Shown: positions 37,940-46,933, numbered from the stretch's first letter. The stretch: DNA of 64,000 bases from Candidatus Proruminimicrobium quisquiliarum (GCA_018433245.1 JAHDRN010000005.1:124001-188000), one strand, 5' to 3'. Notes: generated by a model not told the origin, from the letters alone. Translations and numbers: made by a program.

Positions 37940-38848
37940 TTATTTGCTTTCTTTTCCTTTCTCTTTAAACAATTCAGCAATTCCGGCAACAGAACCCATC
38001 ACTCCGGATGTTTCCAAAGGCAAAAATATTTTTGTCGCGTTTCCGTCGGCGACTTTTGTAAGAGCTTCCATATATTTTATTGCCAATAGGTCATTTGTAG
38101 GTTTACCGGCATGAATAGCGTTATATATTGTGTCAATTTCATATTTTTGGGCATCAGCGACTCTTTTTATCGCTTCGGCCTGACCTTCGGCTTCAAGAAT
38201 AGACTGCTGTCTTTTAGCCTCGGCTTCCAAAATAACCGCCTGTCTTGCGCCTTCGGCTTTTAAAATAGCCGCTTGTCTGAACCCTTCCGCATCCAATATA
38301 TTGGCTCTTTTTTCTCTTTCGGCTTTCATCTGCTTTGACATTGAATCCGTAATATCTTTAGGAGGATCTATTTTTTGTATTTCAACTCTGGTAATTTTGA
38401 CGCCCCATTTATCTGTGGCTTCATCCATTACCGTTCTGAGCTGCGTATTTATCTTTTCTCTTGAAGTAAGAGTCGTATCAAGTTCCATATCGCCTATAAC
38501 GTTTCTTAAATTTGTCTGCGCAAGCTTCAATGCCGCCATTGCAAAATTTGCGACGTTATAAACTACTTTTACCGGATCGGTTATCTGAAAGTATATTATG
38601 GCGTCTACCGTAACGGTAACGTTATCTTTTGTGATAACATTCTGAGGAGCAACGTCCATTACCTGTTCTCTCATATCAATTTTTCTCAAATTCTGAAAAA
38701 GAGGAATGATTATATTAACACCCGCATCAACTGTTGCCGAATATTTTCCCAAAGTCTCTACTAATCCTTTTTCATACTGTTGTACGATTCTGACTGTATT
38801 TGCTATAAATATGATAACCACCACTAATGCAACAAACCATAAAATCAT
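37940..38848 (-). CDS. SPFH/band 7 (stomatin-like) membrane protein, QmcA type
   Basis: 302 residues. One N-terminal membrane span, then the SPFH domain (VQQYEKGLVETLGKY, DMREQVMDV, ITKDNVTVTVDAIIYFQITD, LRNVIGDMELDTTLTSRE), then a long Ala/Glu/Lys coiled coil with repeats of ILEAEAKRQ type. Such proteins oligomerise into membrane microdomains and partner with NfeD proteins. An excellent AAGGAGG precedes ATG. The NfeD-like gene is directly upstream, the usual pairing. Confidence 0.93.
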   Translation of the reverse strand: MILWFVALVVVIIFIANTVRIVQQYEKGLVETLGKYSATVDAGVNIIIPLFQNLRKIDMREQVMDVAPQNVITKDNVTVTVDAIIYFQITDPVKVVYNVANFAMAALKLAQTNLRNVIGDMELDTTLTSREKINTQLRTVMDEATDKWGVKITRVEIQKIDPPKDITDSMSKQMKAEREKRANILDAEGFRQAAILKAEGARQAVILEAEAKRQQSILEAEGQAEAIKRVADAQKYEIDTIYNAIHAGKPTNDLLAIKYMEALTKVADGNATKIFLPLETSGVMGSVAGIAELFKEKGKESK

Positions 38849-38859
38849 TTTCAGCCTCC

Positions 38860-39285
38860 TTAAATATTTTTCTTAACTACAAGTTTCGTGCCATCAACCG
38901 ACTCAACAAAAACTTTTTCTCCGATCCCTACGTTTTCATCACAGACGGCCAGCCAAATTTCTCCGGCAATTTTTACTTTGCCGTATTTACCGTCTTTAAT
39001 CTCATCAACGACATCCGCCTGAGCTCCTATCAACGCATCTACGTTTGTTTTTATTTTTTTCTTATCTATATATTTTTTTAAAAGAGGTCTGATAAACAGT
39101 ATTGATCCAAGCGAAACGGTGCAAAAAACAATCAATTCCACGTTGAAAGAAGCCCCCAACAGTGAAAAAAGCATGGCAAACAACGCGCCCGTTGAAAGGC
39201 ATAAAAAATAAAAAACTCCGGTCGTAATAATTTCAACGCCCAAAAATATTAAAAACAAAAACAGCCAAATATACCATGACATCAT
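38860..39285 (-). CDS. NfeD-like membrane protein
   Basis: About 141 residues from ATG 39285, chosen because AGGAGG lies 7 nt upstream. Longer frames would intrude on lepB. Two to three membrane spans come first, then an OB-fold soluble domain (ALIGAQADVVDEI, GKVKIAGEIWLA, GEKVFVESVDGTKLVVKK), the short-NfeD (NfeD1b) architecture. It anchors or modulates SPFH partners such as the adjacent stomatin-like protein. Its ribosome-binding site overlaps the lepB stop codon, implying coupled translation. Confidence 0.88.
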   Translation of the reverse strand: MMSWYIWLFLFLIFLGVEIITTGVFYFLCLSTGALFAMLFSLLGASFNVELIVFCTVSLGSILFIRPLLKKYIDKKKIKTNVDALIGAQADVVDEIKDGKYGKVKIAGEIWLAVCDENVGIGEKVFVESVDGTKLVVKKNI

Positions 39286-39296
39286 AATTAATCCTC

Positions 39297-40073
39297 CTAT
39301 GAAATAATTCTTATTCTTTTTAAAGGCCAATAAACTATTAACGCCCGGCCTTTCAAATATTTATCCGGCAAAGGGCCCCAATATCTTGAATCAAACGAAG
39401 CGTCTCTGTTGTCTCCGAGCATCATATAATGTCCTTCAGGTACGATTACAGGTCCGAAATTATCTCTTACAAAAGCCGGCGGCAGCGTCGCAAATTTACC
39501 CTCTTCCCATGCTTTCTGGTATTCTTCGCGAGTTTCAAACAAGTTAAAATTTTTATAAATTTCAGTGTCTATGTGCTGAACATACGGCTCTTTAATTTTC
39601 TTATCGTTTATATAAAGGTCCTTATCTTTTATTTCAACCTTATCTCCCGCAAAAGCCATACATCTTTTTATATAATCCTTGCTGATTCCTTCGGTTCTTT
39701 CAATTGTACTCAACGCTTCCGGAGGACATTTAAAAATAACTATATCGCCCTGTTTTACCTTTTTCATAGGCCAGATTCTTTTTCCGTCTGAAAACGGTAT
39801 TCTGAATCCATATACGAATTTTGTAGCAAAAAGATGGTCTTTTTCAAGCAAAGTTGATCTCATGCTGCCTGTGGGTATTTTAAAAGCCTGTATAATGAAA
39901 TACATTATTATTGAAGCTATTATAAGCGCTGTCCATCCGGTATCAACCCATGAATATACATTTTCAAAAGTTTTTTGCGCTTTTTCCGTTTTAACGAATT
40001 TTTTCTTAACGGCAAGCATAATCATTGCCAGAACAAACAAAATACATCCGATAATAAACAATTTTATTTCCAT
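39297..40073 (-). CDS. lepB: Signal peptidase I
   Basis: 258 residues. It removes signal peptides from exported proteins at the periplasmic face. N-terminal membrane segment(s), then the catalytic serine in KIPTGSMRST (S70), the general-base lysine in YIKRCMAFAGD (K136), and the C-terminal box GDNRDASFDSRYWGPL. The insertion between the two catalytic boxes (about 150-215) is typical of Gram-negative LepB. AAGGA lies before ATG. It follows lepA, an ancient and common pairing. Confidence 0.96.
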   Translation of the reverse strand: MEIKLFIIGCILFVLAMIMLAVKKKFVKTEKAQKTFENVYSWVDTGWTALIIASIIMYFIIQAFKIPTGSMRSTLLEKDHLFATKFVYGFRIPFSDGKRIWPMKKVKQGDIVIFKCPPEALSTIERTEGISKDYIKRCMAFAGDKVEIKDKDLYINDKKIKEPYVQHIDTEIYKNFNLFETREEYQKAWEEGKFATLPPAFVRDNFGPVIVPEGHYMMLGDNRDASFDSRYWGPLPDKYLKGRALIVYWPLKRIRIIS

Positions 40074-40104
40074 TTCTTTTTCCTTTTAACAAATCCTTTT
40101 ATTG

Positions 40105-41892
40105 CTAATCGTCAATCTGCAAAACAGCAACGAATGCTTCCGGCGGCAGTTCAACTCTGCCGAATTGTCTCATTTTCTTTTTTCCTTCTTTCTGTTTTTC
40201 AAGAAGTTTTCTCTTTCTTGTTATATCTCCTCCGTAACATTTGGCCAAAACGTCTTTTCTCATTGCGGATATCGTTTCTCTTGCTATAATTTTATTATTT
40301 ACTCTTGCCTGTATGGGAATCTCAAACATATGCCTCGGTATTATGTCTTTTAATTTCTCCGTGAGAAAATGAGCGGCAGTCTGTGCTTTGTCTTTATGAG
40401 TTATTACGGAAAAAGCGTCAACAACTTCTGAATTTACAAGTATTTCAAGTTTGACAAGATCGCCTAACTGCGAAGCGATATGCTCGTAATCAAACGACGC
40501 ATAACCTTTTGAAATTGATTTTAAAGAATCATAAAAACCGACTATTATTTCAGCAAGCGGCAATTCGTATTTCAATATGACTATTCTCATATCAAGATAC
40601 TTCATATCTGTTTGTTTGCCTCTTCTTTTCTGGCACAAATCCATAACTGCCCCGATATATTCGTTAGGGCATATAACCGTAGCTTTTACGTAAGGTTCCC
40701 ATATCTCCTGAATATCTGCATTTAAAGGGAATTTTGCGGGGTTATCAATAGTAACGTACTTATCTTTTACTTTTATCTTATATATAACGTTCGGAGCTGT
40801 AACAAGAAGATTTAAGTCAAATTCCCTTAAAAGCCTTTCTTTTACAATATCCAAATGAAGATGTCCTAAAAATCCGCATCTGTATCCGAATCCCAATGCT
40901 ACTGAGGTTTCCGGAACATAAACAAGCGAAGAATCGGACAACTGAAGTTTTTCAAGCGCCATTTTTAAACTGTCGTAATCAGACGAACTGTAAGGATAAA
41001 GACCTGCAAAAACAAAAGGATTTATTTCTTTATATCCCTCGTGCGGATGCTGCGTCGGCCTTAATAATTCGGTAATGGTATCACCTATTTTTATGTCTCT
41101 TATTGTTTTTATACCGGCGACGACATATCCGACTTCTCCCGCCGAAAGCTCATTTGATTCAATCATTTTAGGTTTTAAATAGCCGACTTCCAAAACTTCA
41201 TGTTCGGCATCCGAAGCCATAAATTTTATTTTCATTCCTTTTTTAATCTTACCGTCAAATATTCTGATTATGGTTATAACTCCTCTGTAAGAATCATAAA
41301 AAGAATCAAAAATCAAAGCTGAAAGAGGCTCTTCTTCTTTACCCTGAGGAGCCGGAACATTTGCTATAACCGAATCTATTATTTCAGAAATGCCTATTCC
41401 TTCTTTTGCGCTTGCAAGAATAGGTTCGGCATCAACGGACAATCCTTCTTTCATTTGTTCGTACGCCGCATCAACGTCGGCCGTAGGCAAATCAATTTTA
41501 TTTATAACGGGAATTATTTTAAGATTTGCGTTTTTGGCAAGCATAGTATTTGCAAGAGTCTGTGCTTCAACTCCCTGCGAAGCGTCAATTATAAGCAAAG
41601 CGCCTTCACATGCTTCCAGCGCTCTTGAAACCTCGTATGTAAAATCAACGTGACCGGGAGTATCAACAAGATTCAAAATATATTCTTTCCCGTCTTTATC
41701 TTTATAATTCATTCTTACGGCTTTGGCTTTTATTGTAATTCCTCTTTCTCTTTCAAGCTCCATTGCGTCAAGAATTTGGTCTTTCATTTCTCTTTTTGAT
41801 ATAGTTCCGGTATATTCCAAAAGCCTGTCTGCCAAAGTGCTTTTGCCGTGGTCTATGTGCGCTATGATGCAAAAATTTCTTATGTTATTCAT
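40105..41892 (-). CDS. lepA: Elongation factor 4 (LepA) GTPase
   Basis: 595 residues, full length. P-loop AHIDHGKSTL, G3 DTPGHVDF, G4 NKIDL, the EF-G-like domains and the LepA-specific C-terminal domain (FEIPIQARVNNKIIARETI, CYGGDITRKRKLLEKQKEGKKKM). LepA back-translocates or helps assemble ribosomes. Its own promoter lies just upstream; lepB, nfeD and the stomatin-like gene follow as one unit. Confidence 0.98.
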   Translation of the reverse strand: MNNIRNFCIIAHIDHGKSTLADRLLEYTGTISKREMKDQILDAMELERERGITIKAKAVRMNYKDKDGKEYILNLVDTPGHVDFTYEVSRALEACEGALLIIDASQGVEAQTLANTMLAKNANLKIIPVINKIDLPTADVDAAYEQMKEGLSVDAEPILASAKEGIGISEIIDSVIANVPAPQGKEEEPLSALIFDSFYDSYRGVITIIRIFDGKIKKGMKIKFMASDAEHEVLEVGYLKPKMIESNELSAGEVGYVVAGIKTIRDIKIGDTITELLRPTQHPHEGYKEINPFVFAGLYPYSSSDYDSLKMALEKLQLSDSSLVYVPETSVALGFGYRCGFLGHLHLDIVKERLLREFDLNLLVTAPNVIYKIKVKDKYVTIDNPAKFPLNADIQEIWEPYVKATVICPNEYIGAVMDLCQKRRGKQTDMKYLDMRIVILKYELPLAEIIVGFYDSLKSISKGYASFDYEHIASQLGDLVKLEILVNSEVVDAFSVITHKDKAQTAAHFLTEKLKDIIPRHMFEIPIQARVNNKIIARETISAMRKDVLAKCYGGDITRKRKLLEKQKEGKKKMRQFGRVELPPEAFVAVLQIDD

Positions 41893-41929
41893 TTTTATAT
41901 TCTGCCCTGTTTAAAATTATTGATTTGAT

Positions 41930-41958
41930 ATTATACAAGAAGTGGCGATTTTTATCAA
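41930..41958 (-). promoter_or_regulatory. Strong sigma70 promoter of the lepA operon
   Basis: Minus-strand TTGATA (41953-41958), exactly 17 nt, then perfect TATAAT (41930-41935). The start is predicted near 41923, giving a roughly 30-nt leader. Confidence 0.7.
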
Positions 41959-41972
41959 TTAAGTGTTTAAAA

Positions 41973-41981
41973 TGATATAAT
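41973..41981 (+). promoter_or_regulatory. Extended -10 promoter of the peptidase/efp operon, predicted leaderless
   Basis: TGATATAAT: perfect -10 TATAAT (41976-41981) with the TGn extension and no good -35. Seven bases further lies 41988, the A of the start codon of the Xaa-Pro peptidase gene. No Shine-Dalgarno exists in between. Confidence 0.6.
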
Positions 41982-41987
41982 ACTAGA

Positions 41988-43031
41988 ATGTATAATTTAA
42001 ACAAACTATCTGAAATATGCCTCGGCAAATTTGTTTTAATAACAAATCCAAAAGACATTTATTATCTGACCGGAGCCGATTTTGACGGATTTTGGCTTTT
42101 GACCTACAAAAAGAAAGTCTTCGCAGTAACTTCGGAAATGGTTAAAAACCAGGCTTCAGAATATTTTGGAAAGAATATTGCGGTGGTTGCGTCTTCATCT
42201 TCTCTCAGTTCCGCCATAATTGAACTCTGTAAAAAAAATAAAATTAAAGAAGTAACCGCGGATTCAAACATATTGAAACCGGTTTTTGACGCGGTATCTG
42301 AAAATCTGAAAAAAAACGGCATAACGCTGAAAACAGCTCCTGAAATAACAAAATACTTAAGAAGCATTAAAACTCCGGATGAAATAAAAAACATAAAAAA
42401 ATCATGCGATATAATTTCAGCCGTTTACGGTTACATTAAAAAATTTATAAAGCCCGGTATGACGGAACTTGACATATATTTTAAGATAGCAGAATTATTT
42501 GCAAAATATAAAGTTGAGCCGTCTTTTAAAACAATAGTGGCAAGCGGGCCGAACTCGGCAAACCCACACCATGTAAGCACAAGCCGTAAAATATTAAAAA
42601 ACGATATAATTTTAATTGATATGGGATGTGTTTATAAAGGCTATTGCAGCGATTTGACACGTGTTGTATTTTTAGGTAAAATCAACGTTCAAACTAAAAA
42701 GATATGGACATTGGTTAAAAATGCCCATGCTGTTTCTTTGAAAACTGTTAAAAACGGGCAAAAATGCCGTTTTGTTGACGAATCTGCAAGACTTGAGATA
42801 AAAAAAGCTGGGTTTGCGGATAATTTCATACACGGCACCGGACACGGAGTCGGGCTTGATATTCACGAATATCCTTCGGTTTCACAAAAATCAAAAGATA
42901 TTTTAAAACAAAATATGGTAATAACGATAGAACCCGGTATTTATTTTAACGGCAAGTTTGGCATAAGAATAGAAGACACGGTATTAGTCACAAAAAACGG
43001 ATATAAAATCCTGACTAATGCGCAATATTAA
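41988..43031 (+). CDS. M24-family Xaa-Pro peptidase (PepP/PepQ-like)
   Basis: 347 residues. An N-terminal creatinase-like domain (about 1-115), then the M24 pita-bread domain. Metal ligands are visible: Asp in LIDMGCVYKGYCSDLTR (two), His in GTGHGVGLDIHEYP, Glu in IEPGIYF and in GIRIEDTVLV. It would cleave Xaa-Pro bonds in cytoplasmic peptides. efp follows after 12 bp, a frequent neighbour of this family. No ribosome-binding site is seen and the promoter predicts a leaderless message. Confidence 0.92.
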   Translation: MYNLNKLSEICLGKFVLITNPKDIYYLTGADFDGFWLLTYKKKVFAVTSEMVKNQASEYFGKNIAVVASSSSLSSAIIELCKKNKIKEVTADSNILKPVFDAVSENLKKNGITLKTAPEITKYLRSIKTPDEIKNIKKSCDIISAVYGYIKKFIKPGMTELDIYFKIAELFAKYKVEPSFKTIVASGPNSANPHHVSTSRKILKNDIILIDMGCVYKGYCSDLTRVVFLGKINVQTKKIWTLVKNAHAVSLKTVKNGQKCRFVDESARLEIKKAGFADNFIHGTGHGVGLDIHEYPSVSQKSKDILKQNMVITIEPGIYFNGKFGIRIEDTVLVTKNGYKILTNAQY

Positions 43032-43043
43032 GGAGAAAACGTA

Positions 43044-43607
43044 ATGGTTTCAACATCTGACTTTAAAAACGGATTGGTAATTGTAGTTGATAATGAACCT
43101 TATCAGATAACATGGTTCCAAAATCACAAGCCCGGAAAAGGCGGCGCGGTGATGAGAGTAAAATTAAGACACGTAAAAAAAGGCGGAACTATTGACAGAA
43201 CTTTCAAATCCGGCGAAAAATTTGAAGCATTGAGCGTATCCAGACAAAAAAAACAGTTTTTATACGCCGACGGCGAAAACTATAATTTCATGGATATGAA
43301 TTCTTACGAACAAATCTCTATCCCGAAAGACAAACTTGACGGAAAAGAAATTTATTTAAAAGAAAATCAGGAAGTTGACGCAATATATCTTGAAGAAGAC
43401 TTAATAGGCATAGATATGCCTCTTATAATAGAGATGTCCATAATAGAAGCTGAACCCGGCATTAAGGGCGATTCAGTAACAAATTTAACAAAATTCGCAA
43501 AAATAGAAAGCGGAGCCGAAATAAAAGTTCCTTTGTTTATTAAAGTAGGGGACAAAATAAAAGTTGACACCAGGACCGGCGAATACGTTGAAAGAGTATC
43601 GCAGTAG
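43044..43607 (+). CDS. efp: Elongation factor P
   Basis: 187 residues, three OB-like domains. EF-P relieves ribosome stalling at polyproline stretches. The tip loop is HKPGKGGAVMRV, with Lys32 at the position that is post-translationally modified in many bacteria. The C-terminal KVGDKIKVDTRTGEYVERV is typical. AAGGAG precedes ATG. Modification enzymes are not in the window. Confidence 0.97.
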   Translation: MVSTSDFKNGLVIVVDNEPYQITWFQNHKPGKGGAVMRVKLRHVKKGGTIDRTFKSGEKFEALSVSRQKKQFLYADGENYNFMDMNSYEQISIPKDKLDGKEIYLKENQEVDAIYLEEDLIGIDMPLIIEMSIIEAEPGIKGDSVTNLTKFAKIESGAEIKVPLFIKVGDKIKVDTRTGEYVERVSQ

Positions 43608-43634
43608 TTTTGATTTAATATGAAAGAGGTTTTT

Positions 43635-44045
43635 ATGAATTCAAATGAAATAAAAAAGTTTTTGGAATCAATCAGAGAAACTGATATTGAAGAAATGGAA
43701 TTTGAATCCGGAGACACGTCGGTTTATTTAAAAAAAAGCGAAGTAATGAAAAAAGTTATTCCGGAAGCTCCTAAAAAACCCGTTGAAAAATCTCCGATAG
43801 TTCCGATAAAATCAACAATGGTCGGAACTTTTCACAGTTCTCCCGCTCAAGACAGACCGCCGTTTGTCGTTGAAGGAGATCATCTTGAAGTCGGACAGAA
43901 AATCGGAACGATAGTCGCGATGAGAGTCAATAAAGACGTCATGGCTACTACAAAAGGAAAAGTCACAGAGGTAAAAATTAAAGACGGTCAGTCCGTAGAA
44001 TACGGACAGGAATTATTTTTGGTTGACACATCGGATATCGTATAG
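43635..44045 (+). CDS. accB: Biotin carboxyl carrier protein-like AccB lacking the biotinyl lysine
   Basis: 136 residues from ATG 43635, which has AGAGG 5 nt upstream; ATG 43620 lacks a site. The chain has the BCCP layout: helical N-terminus, a short Pro/Lys linker, then the biotinyl domain (STMVGTFHSSPAQDRPPFV, GDHLEVGQKIG, KGKVTEVKIKDGQSVEYGQ). The biotin site is normally EAMKM. Here it reads VAMRV: arginine (AGA, 43923-43925) replaces the lysine that is biotinylated and valine replaces the glutamate. Spacing on both sides is unchanged, so this is a substitution, not a misalignment. accC follows directly. It may be a non-biotinylated regulatory homologue, or a decayed copy with the functional BCCP elsewhere. 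Confidence 0.88.
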   Translation: MNSNEIKKFLESIRETDIEEMEFESGDTSVYLKKSEVMKKVIPEAPKKPVEKSPIVPIKSTMVGTFHSSPAQDRPPFVVEGDHLEVGQKIGTIVAMRVNKDVMATTKGKVTEVKIKDGQSVEYGQELFLVDTSDIV

Positions 44046-44064
44046 TTAATATAGGAGATATTAA

Positions 44065-45414
44065 ATGTTTAAAAAAATATTGATAGCAAACAGAGGCGAA
44101 ATAGCATGCAGAGTAATCCGAGCTTCAAGAGAACTCGGCATTAAGACGGTTGCAATTCATTCCGAAGCCGACAAAACTTCAATGCACGTTAAAATGGCCG
44201 ACGAAGCCGTTTGCGTAGGTCCTGCCTCGGCAAGCGAAAGTTATTTGAATATCCCGAGCATAATATCAGCCGCCGAAATTACGGGCGCAGACGCCATTCA
44301 TCCGGGTTACGGTTTTTTAGCGGAAAATACTTATTTTGCCGAAGTCTGCGAAACATGCGGCATCACCTTTATAGGTCCTAAAAAAACTTCCATTGAGAAA
44401 ATGGGCGATAAAATTGAAGCAAGAAAACTGATGATAAAATCAAAGGTTCCGGTTGTTCCGGGTTCTGACGGTCCTGTATCAGCCGATGACCCTAAAATAT
44501 TTGAATTGGCAAAAAAAATAGGTTATCCGGTAATAATCAAAGCAACTGCCGGCGGCGGCGGAAAGGGAATGAGAATAGTAGTAAGCGAAGAATCTCTGAA
44601 AAATGCTATTCTGATGGCCCAAACAGAAGCAAAAGCCGCTTTCGGAAATCCGGATGTTTATATGGAAAAATACGTTGAAGAACCTCATCATATAGAATTT
44701 CAGATTTTGGGCGACGTACACGGAAAAGTAGTTTATCTTCCGGAAAGAGACTGTTCTATACAGAGAAGACACCAAAAACTAGTTGAAGAAAGCCCTTCTC
44801 CCTTTATAAGCGATTCTTTAAGAAAAAAAATGGGTAAAGCCGCAAAAAGCGCAGCCGAAGCGGTAGGCTACATAACGGTCGGAACTGTTGAATTTTTAGT
44901 TGATAAGCATATGAATTTTTATTTTATGGAGATGAACACAAGAATACAGGTTGAACATCCTATTACAGAAACAATTACCGGTATTGATTTGGTAAGAGAA
45001 CAAATCAGGCTTGCTGCAGGCGAGAAGTTGTCGTTTGATTCAAGCGATATAAAGATAAACGGTCATTCCATAGAATGCCGAATCAACGCTGAAGATCCTG
45101 ATAAAGATTTCATGCCTTCACCCGGTAAAATAGGACACTTATATTTACCCGGAGGTCCCGGAATCAGAGTTGACTCTCATGTCTATTCCGGTTATACAAT
45201 TCCTCCTTTTTACGACAGTTTAATAGCAAAAATAATAGCTCACGGAGAAACAAGACAGGAAGCGATCATAAGAATGTCCAGAGCTCTTAAAGAAACTCAT
45301 ATTGAAGGAATAAGAAATACTGCTTCCCTCCATTCAAAGATAATGGAAAACGAGCAGTTTCATAACGGAATCGTAGCAACCGACTTTTTGGCAAAACACG
45401 TTTTCAATAAGTAA
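44065..45414 (+). CDS. accC: Biotin carboxylase subunit of acetyl-CoA carboxylase
   Basis: 449 residues, full length. ATP-grasp enzyme that carboxylates biotin on [20 protein letters not shown] at the start, [27 protein letters not shown] (ATP lid), [31 protein letters not shown] and ECRINAEDP are all intact. It sits 19 bp after accB with a GGAGA ribosome-binding site. The contrast between a perfect AccC and an AccB that lacks the biotin lysine is notable. accA and accD are not here. Confidence 0.97.
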   Translation: MFKKILIANRGEIACRVIRASRELGIKTVAIHSEADKTSMHVKMADEAVCVGPASASESYLNIPSIISAAEITGADAIHPGYGFLAENTYFAEVCETCGITFIGPKKTSIEKMGDKIEARKLMIKSKVPVVPGSDGPVSADDPKIFELAKKIGYPVIIKATAGGGGKGMRIVVSEESLKNAILMAQTEAKAAFGNPDVYMEKYVEEPHHIEFQILGDVHGKVVYLPERDCSIQRRHQKLVEESPSPFISDSLRKKMGKAAKSAAEAVGYITVGTVEFLVDKHMNFYFMEMNTRIQVEHPITETITGIDLVREQIRLAAGEKLSFDSSDIKINGHSIECRINAEDPDKDFMPSPGKIGHLYLPGGPGIRVDSHVYSGYTIPPFYDSLIAKIIAHGETRQEAIIRMSRALKETHIEGIRNTASLHSKIMENEQFHNGIVATDFLAKHVFNK

Positions 45415-45442
45415 ACGGTAAGCAGAAAATATATACAAACTC

Positions 45443-45469
45443 AAAGCTCACCGTAAAAAGGTGGGCTTT
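45443..45469 (+). terminator. Probable intrinsic terminator after accC
   Basis: Stem AAAGCTCACC (45443-45452) and GGTGGGCTTT (45460-45469), ten pairs with one G-T, loop of 7 nt, then a T-rich tail (AGTTATTTT). It ends the pepP-efp-accBC unit before gmhA. Confidence 0.65.
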
Positions 45470-45491
45470 AGTTATTTTAGGAGAGGCTATA

Positions 45492-46070
45492 ATGGAAACG
45501 AAACAGATTATACAGACTTTCATAAATGACAGTATTGAAGCGAAGAAAAAAATGCTTTCTGAAGTACAGATTGTTTACATACAATCTATAGCCAACAAAA
45601 TAATAGAAGCATACCAGAACAACAAAAAACTCATAATATTCGGAAACGGCGGCTCAGCCAGCGACGCACTTCATTTTGCGGCCGAAATAGTATGCAGATT
45701 TGAAAAAAACAGAAAAGCGATTCCCGCAATCGCCTTAACCGAAAACATATCGTCAATCACGGCAATAGGAAACGATTTCGGATATGATCAGGTTTTTTCA
45801 AGACAGCTTGAGGCTTTTGCGCAGAAAGGCGATATTGCAATAGCGATAACAACTTCGGGAAATTCAATTAATGTAATAAAAGCGGTGGAAGTTGCAAAAA
45901 AAAAGGATATGTTCGTAATAGGACTTACGGGTGCGGACGGCGGACAGCTTAAAATAATGTCCGACATGTGCTACTGCGCGCCTTCAAAAAACACGGGCAG
46001 AATTCAGGAATGCCATATTCTTCTTATACATATAATTTCAAAACTCATAGAGGAGAAATTGTTTGCTTAA
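45492..46070 (+). CDS. gmhA: Sedoheptulose-7-phosphate isomerase
   Basis: 192 residues of the SIS-domain family. It makes D-glycero-D-manno-heptose 7-phosphate, the first step towards the heptose of LPS core. FGNGGSASDALHFAAE, ALTENISSITAIGNDFGYDQVF, TTSGNSINVIKAV and GRIQECHILLIH match GmhA closely. AGGAGAGG precedes ATG. It overlaps rfaE2 by 8 bp, so two heptose steps are co-translated. Confidence 0.96.
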   Translation: METKQIIQTFINDSIEAKKKMLSEVQIVYIQSIANKIIEAYQNNKKLIIFGNGGSASDALHFAAEIVCRFEKNRKAIPAIALTENISSITAIGNDFGYDQVFSRQLEAFAQKGDIAIAITTSGNSINVIKAVEVAKKKDMFVIGLTGADGGQLKIMSDMCYCAPSKNTGRIQECHILLIHIISKLIEEKLFA

Positions 46071-46536
46071 AACCAAAAAATTTCATTCGGCAAAAAAAAC
46101 TGCCGACATAATTAAAAAACTTAAAAAACAAGGAAAAAAAATCGTTTTTACCAACGGCTGTTTTGATTTGATACACGTCGGACACGTCAGCCTGTTTCAA
46201 AAAGCAAAAACTCTCGGAGACATTCTTATAGTCGCGATAAATTCTGATAAATCCCTTGCCGGGCTTAAAGGGCCGAAAAGACCGCTTGTTTGCCAAACGG
46301 ACAGAGTTAAGCTGTTATCGGCGATAGACGTTATAGATTACATCGTAATTTTCGGAGAACAGACCCCTTACAATCTTCTAAAAAAATTAACTCCGGATGT
46401 TCTTGTAAAAGGCGGCGATTATAAAATAGAAGATATCGTAGGGAGAGAATTTGTAAAAAAAGTTTACCGGTATCCTCTTGTAAAAGGCAAATCAACCAGC
46501 AATTTAATAAAACTTATAGTTGAAAGATATGGATAA
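46063..46536 (+). CDS. rfaE2: D-glycero-beta-D-manno-heptose 1-phosphate adenylyltransferase
   Basis: 157 residues, equal to the C-terminal domain of HldE, here as a stand-alone protein. It joins heptose 1-phosphate with ATP to ADP-heptose. The nucleotidyltransferase signature FTNGCFDLIHVGHVSLFQ and the LVKGGDYKIEDIVG and YPLVKGKSTSNLI segments are present. The start is TTG 46063 with AGGAG at 46051-46055, a well-placed ribosome-binding site; no ATG fits. The kinase half (RfaE1), GmhB and HldD are not in the window. Confidence 0.93.
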   Translation: MLKTKKFHSAKKTADIIKKLKKQGKKIVFTNGCFDLIHVGHVSLFQKAKTLGDILIVAINSDKSLAGLKGPKRPLVCQTDRVKLLSAIDVIDYIVIFGEQTPYNLLKKLTPDVLVKGGDYKIEDIVGREFVKKVYRYPLVKGKSTSNLIKLIVERYG

Positions 46537-46933
46537 AAAATTCATACGGATTTTAGACACAAACCTAAACAGATGCAAAGAAGGATTAAGAGTAATAGAA
46601 GACACCGCGAGATTTGTTTTTAACGATGAACAGATTTATAAAAAAACAAGACTCATACGCCACAGCGCTACAAAATATCTTGACGGCTATTACGGCAAAA
46701 TGCTTTTGTCAAGAGACAGCGTTAAGGATTCCGGCAGAAAAGTTTCAGAACAGCTCAGAATAAATCTTGAAAACATAACTGCCGCAAATTTTAAAAGAGT
46801 TCAGGAATCTTTAAGAGTTCTTGAAGAATATTCAAAAATAATAAATTTTGATACCGCTTTAAAGTTTAAAGCTTTAAGATACAAAGTTTATACGATTGAA
46901 AAAACTATGATGCTTAAATATTTTAAAAAATGA
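46529..46933 (+). CDS. thiD2: ThiD2-type hydroxymethylpyrimidine phosphate kinase, stand-alone
   Basis: About 134 residues from ATG 46529. Repeated motifs RILDTNLNRCKEGLRVIED and its echo ANFKRVQESLRVLEEYSK, plus RHSATKYLDGYY and LRYKVYTIE, match the ~130-residue domain often fused in front of thiamine-phosphate synthase (ThiE) and known as ThiD2. ThiD2 phosphorylates HMP-phosphate to the diphosphate for thiamine synthesis and lacks the HMP salvage activity of ThiD. Here it stands alone, overlapping rfaE2 by 8 bp and metH by 4 bp. The function follows from the family; no other thiamine gene is nearby. Confidence 0.78.
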   Translation: MDKKFIRILDTNLNRCKEGLRVIEDTARFVFNDEQIYKKTRLIRHSATKYLDGYYGKMLLSRDSVKDSGRKVSEQLRINLENITAANFKRVQESLRVLEEYSKIINFDTALKFKALRYKVYTIEKTMMLKYFKK

